Part shown: positions 40,801 to 51,947 of the stretch, piece after piece
Numbering within the stretch: position 1 is the first letter of the stretch
Layout: each line of letters starts with the position of its first letter
Assembly (NCBI RefSeq): GCF_027942865.1
Contig: NC_134528.1
Coordinates: forward strand, 6,195,586 to 6,259,585
Reading direction: 5' to 3'
DNA from: Odontesthes bonariensis
Taxonomy: Eukaryota; Chordata; Actinopteri; Atheriniformes; Atherinopsidae
DNA length: 64,000 nt
Program-made: the position numbers and the translations under genes
The notes under the pieces: model-generated
The model's database searches: none
What the model was told of the DNA's origin: nothing
The model's input: the letters and a program-made list of their open reading frames with translations, nothing else

Positions 40801-43800
40801 ACAGCGCCACTTGATGAAAAACAAATCTCCAAAGTCATCAGATTCCTCCACTCGAAAGAAAGAAATCCTTCCTAAAATTTACTGGAAAACACCCGACAGT
40901 CTCAAAAGGGATTGGACCGTCATCGGTCTAAAAGTGAACGATCAGTTGTTCTTCTCAAACTGAAGGCTTGTTCACATGCCATCATCATCATCGTCCTCAT
41001 CATCACTAGTCGGTCATTCCAACCAACAGCAGCTGATTTTATCATTAGGGATCAGCTGCTTTAGAGCCTGACAGGAATGAAAACCTGCATACTCTTGGGC
41101 CTCAGCAGCACATGGTTGGGAATGGTTGCCCTAGATATCTCCCCCTCTCTCTCTCTGAGACACACATGCACACACACACACAGACACATGCACACACACT
41201 CACACTCGGCATGGTTAGATCCGGGACGGTGACCTGGTTGTGCCGACTGATTGAGTTAGGCTCTGAGCAGAAGCCGGGGGGGGTGACAGGGTCGAAGGAG
41301 TTGAAGCTTTGCAGAGGGGGTGGATGGGTATCCAACCACATGTATGGGATACCTTTCAGGGGGGAGAGGGGGGTTAAAAGAGGGGAGGGTGCTTTTTAGC
41401 TGTCATTTCCCCATAGTGTCTTTTCCATCAGAGCAGGAGAGGAGGGCCACGGGGAAGGTCGGCCCTTGCCAGAGGTGGCTGGTGGAGGGTGCGAGGGAGC
41501 CGAATTGGGTTTGGGTGGGGGCTGCAGGGCGGTGTGACCGTTTGTGAGCTTTAATTACATTTATCATGAAGGATGTGCGGGTAGTCACTATCGAGATGGA
41601 AAAAAAACCTAAAACATCCTGTAATTTGAACACATTTATAGCATGAAATCATTCAACAGAGGTAGAAGCCACTGAGATCAGACACATCTGAGCCTTTTTT
41701 TTGTTTGTTTCAGCACATTCAGAAGCAGATTTTTATAAATTGATCTAAAAAGGGTCTTTATGTTAGAGCTTCTGATGAAGTGATTTAAATGTTTTTGTCA
41801 AAAACACTGTAACAAAAATGAAATTCACCTCTTAGACGTCCGACCCAAACAAACCGAGAAGGACATTTCAGCACGGACAACTCACGTCGTTCACGTCCCA
41901 ATCTGGCGAATGCGTGCAACATCGTGAAATACTAAAACTCCCAATCAATGCTGCTGTGTTGTTGTTTAAACGATTAGAAAATTTGATACCAAAGTTCATT
42001 GGATGAGATCACCCTGGACTGCAGTAAACTGCCGCTTTTCTTGGCTAAAAAAATAATCCTTTAATTTAAAAGATCATTTGCAGATCAATGATAACTTTCG
42101 CATTATTACCGATGACTGATTTGACATTTTCCCGATCTCTAAAATGTGGAGGAGAGGAGAATGCCGAACATACAGCACGTCTAATATCTTTTAGACCCCA
42201 TACCTGCTTTTTAAAGGGCAAACAAACCAAACTGGTTCTGGGAAATGGAAAAAAAAAAAAAAAATCTGTATGGAAACCAGTGGAGGGAACTGGGTTTCCA
42301 TGTAAATATAAAGCAAATCAGAAAAACAAATTTTAGAAACACTGCAAACGAGAGAAACGCTAATCAGGCATGTTTCTACTCTCGGGTGTACACAGTGAAC
42401 ACATGAATACTCCTCGACCTGTGAAACTGTGAAAAAGATCCAGGTGCTGCTGGGTTAGTTGGTCCTGTCACAAACTAACAACAATTAATAATTCAACTAA
42501 TCCAGAAAAACACAAAAGTTTTGATCATTATTTCTAAAACTTTTAGATTTTTTTTTACTTTAACGAGGACGCCACAACGCAGATATCTCAGCTAATTTCA
42601 AACGCGTCGCAGACACAGAAAGACGTCCCTTAATGAATAATAGTCAGATTCAGTCCATAGCACACGATAATAAATCAATGGGTATGCTGCTCTCGTTGCT
42701 TATTGACACACCCTGATCAAGTTGCCATTACACTCTTTACCCACCAGTTTAATTTTCAACTGTTAAATGTCAAACTAGAAATGACTCATCACGGCTCTTT
42801 GAGTTGAATTTTTTTTTGTTTTTTTGGCAACGTTTGTTTCCCCAAGTGACTATTTAAAGAAATATAAAGCTGAGTCATAGCTTTACCAACAGGAAATACA
42901 CCCTTACACACCATGGCTGACACCTAAAGAGGGTGTTGGGTGAACTAAATGAATCAGCAGTGACACCTTCATGGTTTTACTGACTGACCTCCTGTTGAAA
43001 CCAGAGACGGTGAGCACCAAACCCCCAGAAGAAGGAAGGTTAATAAATAAAAAAAAATAAAATAAAAAACAACCCAAGTAGACTGCAGAAGCAAGGGACA
43101 AATCACTTTAATCCGCCTTCCCCTCTACTTCACTCCAACCCACCCACCTCCCCCTCTCACAACTGGCGATCCCTGAGCTCGGATGCACCTGTGCTGGGGA
43201 GATAAGGCCGCTGAGGGCCCCTCATTGTTCCACCCTTGACTGCATTGTTTGTCATTCCAACAGATGAGAACGAAGGCTGGGATGGATCACAACTGAAAGA
43301 ATGCAAGATAGAGTCGAAACGCTCCCAAAAAAAGCAGGAAATTCTGATTCTGATTGACCGTTTCTCTAAATATATTTACAGGTCGTACTTTAGTTATTTA
43401 ATAAGACAAAGACATAAAATATGTCCCTTCTTCTGATGACGTTTGAGGACTACACAGTGGATGAAAAATGACCTTGCTGGCTCCTGTGATGCCATTACAA
43501 ATGCACTTAGGCAACACTTATTGATCACTGATGAACAGACAAATTCTTGCAAGTAGAGCTGCAGCAAATGATTACTTTCTCGATTAATGGTTTCGTCCAC
43601 GTCATGTCAGCAAGTCGTAAAATGAGAGGTATGTCACAAAGAAAATGGTGAGGTAGAACCAGAGTTTCAGTCATTTTTTTGGTCAGCACATTAGTTCCCT
43701 TTAAAAAAATAAAAATAAAACATTTCAGCCCCATTTGTACGTCCGGCTGTGTCTTTGTGAGTATGAATAAGACAAAATAAAATGCATGGTTGTTTAATGT

Positions 43801-44403
43801 ACGTGCACAGTATTTAAGATGTCTTACTCTGATGTCGTTGCGTCGCAGCTCCACGTCAGTGACCGCATGGCCGTGGCTGGGGTGGCAGCGGGCAAAGCAG
43901 CAGTACTGACACACTGCCGTCTGCTCGGCCTCGCAGTGGTACAGCCGGTACTCGTCATGCTGCGGGCAGGTCCAGGCCTTCACCGCCTCCGCCTCCACCA
44001 ACAGGTGGCCGAGGGCTGAGCACGGCTGCTGCAGGTGTGTCTGGACGTGGGACTGGCAGCACGGGGCGTTACAGCGCAGGCAGACCTTCACTGCGGGAAG
44101 TGGCGGGCCTCGGCGGCACAGGATACACTGCAGGGCCGGCGTGGTGGCCTTCTCCACGCTCAGGGCGTTGTACTTCTCGACTATGTTGGACAGTTTGTGG
44201 TTCTTCTCTAGGCTGGGCTTCTGGGTGTAAGCATGATTGCACTCGGGGCAGCGAGCCAGCGAGGAGTCTTTGGCCCAGGCCTCGCTGATGCAGCCCCGGC
44301 AGAAGTTGTGCTTGCAGGGCAGCTGGATGGGATCTGAGAACACGTGCAGGCAAATGGGGCAGATGAGCTCCTCCTCAAAACAGTTCCTCCACGTCTCAGC
44401 CAT
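37886..44403 (-). CDS. trim8: Tripartite motif protein 8 (TRIM8)
   Basis: TRIM8 is a RING-type ubiquitin ligase that modulates TNF/NF-kB, STAT (via PIAS3 and SOCS1) and p53 signalling and can act in the nucleus. Coding exons on minus: 44403-43828, 39390-39295, 39177-38912, 38792-38677 and 38586-37886, GT..AG and phase-consistent, giving 584 residues (human 551). RING: C15, C18, C30, H32, C35, C38, C52, C55. B-box 1 is near 92-135 and B-box 2 near 150-188 (CPQHDEYRLYHCEAEQ). The coiled coil starts at about 193 and runs through exons 2-3 to FMKNTKPVKIL. The C-terminus keeps GAEKRKHS (basic, NLS-like), LPQYGGRKILVC and the terminal YGQPSTKHYVTS. An 11-serine run follows AAPGYKD. The start MAETWRNCFEEEL matches human; in-frame ATGs at 44418, 44415 and 44433 could add up to 10 residues. 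Intron 1 is about 4.4 kb. Confidence 0.96.
39391..43827 (-). other. trim8: trim8 intron 1
   Basis: No exon seen. It contains a CA-rich stretch (about 41160-41205) and G-rich sequence (41270-41530). Near its distal end, at 43555-43610, is a short stretch (agagctgcagcaaatgatta) that looks like the degraded end of a common fish DNA-element remnant. Confidence 0.6.
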
Positions 44404-44433
44404 GTCAGAGGCCATCATGGTGCAGGCAGGCAT

Positions 44434-47210
44434 ACACTAAGAGTTTTCCACTTTTTCCAGACCTCTAGGCCTCAAGTCTCTCAAACGAAACTCTCTCAAA
44501 AATCAGCTGTGACAACGAGATAAAAGGACCCGAGGATGTCCTTAAAGATCAGTCTTTGTGTGCCCACCAAGTGGCCAAATTAGATGAATCTCCCTGACAG
44601 ATGATGAGTATTGCTTATTAATGCAGCATGAAGGCAAATTCCAGAAAATTGACCAAGAGGATGCTCCAGGCAAAGATGACAACACCTTGGTGATTTCCAC
44701 ATATAAAAACAGGGGCTGACGTTATACAGATTACAGGAAACGGTGCTTTCCTTTCCTCTAAATGAGCCCTCAGAGCTTCTGTGTGTGTGTGTTTATAGGC
44801 CTGCTTGACGCAAAAAGCCTGTCTGCTACAGGCAAGCCATGAAAATGCAAACAAGGCACAGAGAATTCAATATCTACACAATAACATTCAAGCAGGAGAT
44901 GAATCCATCTGTGTGTGACACATGAAAGGACTCTTGATCTTTTCTGCTGCCTGCTCAGGCCCTTACCTTAAAGAGCTCCCCCCCCCCACCCCCCAAACAC
45001 ACACACTTAAACGTCGGATTATGATTGACAGTGGACCAATTCAGACCAACAAACGAAGCATGAAAAGCACGAGAAAGGACTGCTGGAGTCCACACCCTGA
45101 TTACCATTCACACACAGGACGCTTTTAAAACCTGAATCTGTTTTTATCAGGACCTCAAGGACGCTTGATTCCCTCGATAATCACAACGCAGCGCAATGCT
45201 TTTGTCCGCTGAATCATAAGTATCCGAGGAGCCTTCACCAGCGATTTAATTACACACACACACACACACACCACGCAAGGGTTTGGCAGTAGACAAGAAA
45301 CGCAGCTTAACTGATCAAATGAAAACACACTGGTACCTCCGGTCCTTCATTTAGACGTAAAAAAACCGACGTTTCTATTTGATGAATAACGCCTGCTATG
45401 TGGCACAGTTCGCATATCTGTACACAAGGCCTCAGCTTTTCTGCCAGTTTTCTGTCGACAACAAAGGCCTTATAATCTCATTAAACTGAAAATCATACCC
45501 AGGCCATCATTTCGAGGCTGTTTACTGCATAGTTAATCGTTTTAATGGTCCAGTCCAGCTCCTGCGCACAAAACAAAGGGTTTTAGGATCCGCAGGAATG
45601 TTGGCTGCTGTTGAAGAGCCGTTTGCTTCCCCCCCCCCCCACCGACACATCTATCAAATATCTCCTCACACAAAGATTGTTATCACCATTTCTCAAATGT
45701 ACCCTATGGTTTTTCATTGGTCTCCACCTTATACACCAACTGAAGCCTCAGCCTTTAGCCAACAACATATTTACCTACTTCCTTATCTCGATTAAATCGC
45801 GTAAATTACCTCAGACGTCACCTCACCATTTTCTACCATTGCACAGGTACATAAACACCAAATAGGGTCCGTTTTCAGACAAGGACTGTCGTTGCTAATC
45901 GAGGCTGTGGTCATAATTTGTACAGGCAGCCATATTTATAAATTCAACTAATAAAATTACAAAAATATACCCTCCTGATCTTAAAGGGGACGTCGCGTTT
46001 CTGTCCTTGTTGGGGCTAGCTGTCATCAGCCATCTTGCAAATCCTCATTTAAAAAAGGAGAAATCCGCCGTGAAAAGGCTGAAGGCTGTTTCACCAGATC
46101 TGCTTTTCGATAGCAGATCTACATACAAATACATCTACGCAAAGTCTAGTTTTTAAACAAGAAAAACACGTCTTTTTCTTTCTCGGTACTATAGGTCCGA
46201 TGGAGCCGTCTGGACGGGGGTATGTTTCGTGGCCTGATGTGTCCTGTGTGAGCCGACTCCGTGGTTCATATAAATCCAACACGGTTGTGAATAATAATGT
46301 GTGTTTTCTCCCCCCTTTCTTTCTATCTCTATCGACCAGGCTGTGGAGAGACAAGAGGAATGCAGACGAACTGACTTAAACGGGTCAAGACAGACCGGAC
46401 AACACACTACTTCCGGATATGATTTTCAAAATAAAACAGTCTTTTCTTTGCTAAATCACAGCTAGCGAAATAGCAAGTAGCGGAATAGCTAGTTAGGTAG
46501 CAAACACTGAAAGACAATCTTTCATTCAAGACAGTTAACACAAAATATATAATTTATCCATTGTGTATTTTAAAATGTTTTCTTGAAAATATACTTATAC
46601 TTGTGTTAATTTCAACTTGCTAAATTTTTGTTAAATCTTGCTAGTGTGACTCTGTGGTGTCTCTGCTGCTTTGTAGGGGCTCAAAAAAATTAGCCATATT
46701 ATATTAATGCACATAAGGACAACAAGCACAAACTCTCAACAGCAAAACAAACAAACAAAACCAGTATTTTTACATCATTCACATGTTGTTTTTTAGTTTG
46801 TCTAAAAGTAGACAGAGAAGTTACGAGCCTAGAGAGGCCATTTTGTGTACTGCATTGGCAGTGATGAAGCACAACATATATGTATTGTAATTGAGTATTT
46901 TCGATTTTGAATACTTTATATATCTGTTCCAGTATGTTGCACAGGAAAATCTTCTTTTTACGGTGCATTTATCTTCCAGCTTTAGTTGGCCCCTAGCAAA
47001 GTAGAAAAAGTCATTAAAAAATCATGACTTTGACATAAAATGTGTACACCACATTGACCCTGATGTTTAATCCAGTGTGAACACAATTACGTATAAGTCT
47101 TGATTTTTCTCAGTTCCCAGTTATTTACATGGAACACCTAACATAAATAATTAATTAATAATTGACTGTCCTAGTCTTTAAGATAACTGCACTGTGGTAT
47201 GTAACTGCTC
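44434..47210. other. Upstream of trim8; no gene recognised
   Basis: This may include trim8 leader exon(s) and promoter, which I cannot place. It contains a C run near 44977-44990, a CA tract near 45254-45272, and a small perfect hairpin (agatctgct … agcagatct, about 46098-46122). No long coding frame. Confidence 0.4.
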
Positions 47211-47214
47211 TAAA

Positions 47215-47531
47215 ATTGAGCTGTTATGCTGCAAACAAGTGGAACAAACTGCCAGTGGAGATTAAACTTTCACCAAATGTAGACATTTTTAAATCCAGGT
47301 TAAAGACATTTCTTTTCTCATGTGTCTATGCATGAAATATCTTTTAACTTATCTAGACTGTTGCCTGTTTTTAAATTCATTTAAATGATTTTATTTGTTT
47401 CTCTTTATATTCTTTTATGTATTTTTAATGCTTCTTGCACTCCCTGCTGCAATGCTTTTATTTTATGTAAAGCACTTTGAACTGTTTGTACATGAAATGT
47501 GCTATACAAATAAATTTGATTTGATTTGATT
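47215..47531 (+). mobile_element. LINE 3'-end fragment
   Basis: A translated stretch reads WNKLPVEIKLSPNVDIFKSR (about 47240-47300), the usual C-terminal end of fish non-LTR retrotransposon ORFs. It is followed by a 3' UTR ending gctatacaaataaatttgat with TTTGAT repeats. Truncated at the 5' side; clade (L2/CR1/Rex1-like) uncertain. Confidence 0.65.
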
Positions 47532-49169
47532 TAAAGGACAAGTTCAACATTACAGCCTTTGCTGTAAAGATATACGCTGTATGATAGCCACAGGAAAACC
47601 TTCATTGGCTTGCTGACAGTTGGCATTTTCTGTTACATTTGAAAAGTCAGCTGTCTTCCATGTCCAGTGCTAATTCAAGCAAACCAGCTGCTGGTGGTTG
47701 CTTCATACAAAATGTACCAAAGGAAGTAATCCAAATGTCATCGAAGGCAAGAAAATACATTAAATATGTTGAACTCTTATTTTCAGTGAACCAGGTATGA
47801 TCTCACAAAGTGGAAATTAAATGTTCATTAAACTACTTTTTTGACAATAATTTGCAATGAAATGACTGACGTCTGGGACACATGGACATCACCATAGAAT
47901 GTGTTTCTGCCTTTGTGATGCTTTGCCAGATGTTTACAACAGTTGCTATGTGTTTATGGGTCTTTCTGCATCTAGTTTTGCCCTGAGTTAGTGAAATGCA
48001 ACTTCGGATCAGGTGATTGTATGAACTATTTCTTAACTTTACTGCTTTAAACTGAGTGTGAGCAGACAGAATAAAGTTCAGAATTAATCTAAATGTATCT
48101 GCCTCCTGTCATATCCTTAATGCACATTACTAATTTAGAGCCATTGGTGGTTACATATGTCCATGTCACAATGTCTGCAAGTTATTTGTACACCTCAGCT
48201 CAGGAGCCTTCCCTATGCTTTATTCTGCCCATCATTTTAGTTCAGGTTGATCTCATATTGATCTGTCCAAAGAATACTGTTCCAGAACTTGTCTAGTTGT
48301 TTTTTTTTTGTAAAAGTGTAATCTGCTCAACACCTGGGGAAGGCTATTACATTTGAACCACTTATGAGAGAAGGATCTACAAATTATGAAGCTGTAATTT
48401 ATACCCTTCACAAAGTAGAAATGCCAATATAAAGAATACCTCTTTTATTAGATATACTAATCTACTGGAGAAGTATGAAAACCTCAAAGCAAACACTACC
48501 AACAACTACAGGCATGCCCTTGGCTGCAAACCCAGAAGCAGACTGAGAACAAACTCTCGTGCCTGTAGATATGTTCTGATGATTCACTTAGTTTTCAGCT
48601 TTGATTAAGTGTCCACCAACTCCCAATAAAAAGGCAACAATCATTATTCAAATCTTAATTTTGATAACTTTATCTACTTGTCAGTACCGGCATGAGTTGT
48701 GTGGTGGTTTAGGTTAATGATTTTTATCTATTTTAATGAAAATTGTTCCTTCTGGTAGAGAGAACACTTCTTACCCTTATCTGACAAGAAAGACAAGAAA
48801 TAAAAATTCTACTTAAGGTGTGTAATAATTATTTCTAAAGAAAACTCTTTCACCGGTCATTTGGTACAAGATCAATAATAAGGCTTATTTCAGGAATTTG
48901 GAAATGGGCTATTTAGATTTGCTCAGTTTATCATTATAGGAACATAAAGGTATATAGATGGACTAGGAGGCATAAAGCAGAGCTCTTCCTGCCACATCTT
49001 TTCTAACGAAGCGCCTATAACGAGACACAACTTGGAGCTGTTGTGCAGCACACTGCACCATTCGAACATGAGTGTTCCATGTGTGGGGTACTGAAGCTTT
49101 TGTGCCGAGCGAGAGCTTGGCTTGCAGTGCATGCAGTAAGTCAGAACTCAATGTTTAAGCGCTCTCTGC

Positions 49170-49575
49170 GTTGGTGGTGAGAGGCTGAAGTATCTCAGAG
49201 TCTTGCTCATGAGTGTCGGTGATATGGAGAGAGGGAGATTGATGCTCTGTTGGGGTGAAAAAAAAGAGGTGATCTGAAAGGCTGAGCTACTGACATACCA
49301 GTCGATCTACATTCCAACCCTCAAGCATGGCTACGAGTTGTGGGTAGTGACCCGAAAAATGACATTGCAGATAAAAGCAGCTGAAATTACCCTCCAACGA
49401 CGGGGGACTGGGCGAACCCTAAGGGGCAGGTTTAGGCTTGGAGTAGAGTTGCTGCCAGTTGATGTGGTTCAGGCATCTGGTCAGAATGCCTTTCCGGATG
49501 CCACCCAGGGGAGGTGTTTCAGTTATGTCTCACTGAGAGGAGACCTCAGGGCAGACCCAGGACTCGCTGGGTAAA
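49170..49575 (+). mobile_element. Decayed non-LTR retrotransposon coding fragment
   Basis: Patches such as ttgtgggtagtgacccgaaa, gatgtggttcaggcatctgg and tcagaatgcctttccggatg correspond to a repeated fish LINE C-terminal region (protein pattern …VTE…, WFGHLVRMP). The frame is broken. RTE-like assignment is from memory. Confidence 0.5.
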
Positions 49576-50763
49576 CGATCTTATCGGGAACAATAATGAT
49601 CCAGGATCATCCAGGATCCAGGAGGATGTAGGTCTGGGGATTTAAACATGGAATGTCTTTTCCCTGCAGCCCAGTCCTGAATAATCTGCAGAAAATGGAC
49701 AGATGGACCGAGGAGAGCATTAGTAACCAAAATCAAACCAACCGTCATTCAGTTTTCTGACAATTTACACAATTTTTATGTTAAAACCAATTGAAATAGC
49801 ATTTTATGATGGAGTTATTTTATCATTGAATCAAAATACCCTTTCAAACACCAGCTTCAACAGTTCTCCCGCCTGAATGCTCGGTGTGAGCAAGGAATCC
49901 TTCTCTGTGACTCCAATCCATGTGTAATGCACATGCAAGCATATTTCTGAATTCTTAAAATTGTTTAAAGCACAGACCAGTTTGCAAAGCTAGTCCCGAG
50001 CATTATTTTGAAGCCTCCTCGCAGAGCTTCCTGTCTGATTCAGGCTGTCTTTGGCTGACCTGACGCCAGTTTCTCGGCAGCATCAGCCGCCCCCTCTTTC
50101 CATCTCCCTCCACCACCTCACCCTCCCTCCTTCCGGATCAACGCTACGGCCGTCACGTGACCTGTCACACAACTGAGTGCGTCACGTTCAAACCGGGAGG
50201 AGCGAAGGGCCGAACAGGGGAGGAAAGGCTCAGGAATCCCATTTTAACGGGTTTCCTGCGTGTGTTAATGGGCCTGGACGCTCACCATGCACCTGCAGGA
50301 AAACTCAATTATAGAATACGTCAAGAAAACGTCTGCATTAAAAATACCACCTAAACCAAAGCACAGAGGAATTATCAGAAAAATGAAATTGCATTAATTA
50401 AAAGTACTCATTTAGCCAAAAAAACAACAACAAAGCTGGTACCTTTAGTTGTGCAGCTACTCTGATATTGGGTTTATCACTGCAGATATTTTAGAAGCAG
50501 AAGTAGCAAAATAAATCCTGCTTCCATCCTCACAAGTGGTAACGTTTAGCAGTTTTTCTGTTTTATGAACAATGACATTAAATATTTGTTCGGTTGGTCA
50601 CCGCGTGATCTGGTAAAACTATAAAGAACACTTCTACTCACTTTTTATTCCAAATAATTGCTTTACTGAAAGAATAACTACAATTCAACGTAATCATTAC
50701 TTAGAGCACTTCGTGGACAACGTTTCCCTTGAAAAGTACGGTTTAATTTGAGGTTTTTACTGA
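49576..50763. other. No gene recognised
   Basis: About 1.2 kb of non-coding sequence, with a GC-richer patch (50000-50290) and no convincing open frame or repeat boundary. Confidence 0.4.
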
Positions 50764-50771
50764 TCTATATT

Positions 50772-51939
50772 CAGAGGTGGGGACTTGGACTCGAGACTTG
50801 AGACTTGACTTGGACTCGAGTCCCGATTTTGATGACTTGAGACTTGCTTGACCAAATCAAAAAAAGACTTGGACTCTACTTGGACTTGAGAGCAAAGACT
50901 TGAGACTCTACTTGGACTTAACCCTCTGGACTCGAGTCAAGTCACATGCAGCAAGCACAAATATTAAAATATTTTTTAAAAGTGTCGCATCAATACTGTA
51001 GCAACCAGCCAGAAATCCCAGCTGTCAGTGACACCTGAACGCCGCCTGAACTTCACGCCGCCCGCCACGTCACGTTACCTTACGCACAGCTAACAGACCA
51101 GAGGTTACTTATATTGATGAAGCATCTAAACACAATATTAATAAAAATGAACTAGTGGCAGAACATTAACAATAAAATAGAAACAACTTAATTGAGGCGT
51201 GGTCATGATCCGTATCTAGCCTGGCTGGCTGTGGTCTGGGAACTAGGTGTGCATTTTCTCGTATTTGAGGCGTGGTTTACGAATGCCTAGAGCCGTTTAT
51301 TGGGCGCTACGAATGTCTATCAAATGGCGTCTGGTTCTTCCCATACTGCTTTGCGTGCGATTCATAGCCAATTGTATCACTTATACCAGATGACGTATGT
51401 AGAGCGACAGAAATTCGACGAGGAAGAAGGCAAAGAAATCTTTCAACGCCAAACGTTGCTCTTTTTTAAAAGTAAACTTGCGTTCTAAGCTACTTAAAAC
51501 ACTTTCTAAGGCTGCATCGAACGGTAACGTTGTGTCCGCTGCCATGTTGGATTAACACTCTACAAGCTTCGGTGTCGCGCATAGACGTCGTCATCGCCTT
51601 GCTCCCCCCCCCCCCCCCCCCCCCCCCGTTCTGTGATTGGTTCCCTAACTCAGGCAAAAATAACGGCGGTGGTTTCCAGGCTGCCTTTCGGGTGAGAATG
51701 AAATCACGCGCAAAGCAGCATGGGAATTCCCAGGCTAATCCGTATCATTAATTATAATCGATTTGCTAGGACTTGGTTGGGACTCAAAAACTAAAATCCT
51801 AGGACTTGGACTTGAGAGCAAAGACTTGAGACTCTACTCGAGACTTGAGAGCAAAGACTTGAGACTCTACTCGAGACTTGAGAGCAAAGACTTGAGACTC
51901 TACTTGGACTTGCAACATAGGGACTTTCTCCCACCTCTG
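50772..51939 (+). mobile_element. hAT-type element with subterminal tandem repeats (1168 bp)
   Basis: Ends are cagaggtggggac … ctcccacctctg, a short inverted repeat. It is flanked by a perfect 8-bp direct duplication tctatatt (50764-50771 and 51940-51947). Both ends are built of reiterated gacttggactcgagacttga units; at 51808-51915 a gacttgagactctactcgag / acttgagagcaaa unit is repeated about three times. Subterminal short repeats are typical transposase-binding regions of hAT elements. No transposase frame. The interior 51205-51748 may be a further nested element. Confidence 0.8.
51604..51627 (+). repeat. Homopolymer C run (24 C)
   Basis: Uninterrupted C tract within the hAT-type element; its length is likely variable and error-prone in assembly. 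Confidence 0.9.
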
Positions 51940-51947
51940 TCTATATT

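Noticed and set aside
43525-43827. Extension of trim8 exon 1 past codon 192
   Set aside because: The frame runs through a GTAAGA donor. Coding resumes at 39390 with the expected coiled-coil sequence, so this is intron read-through.
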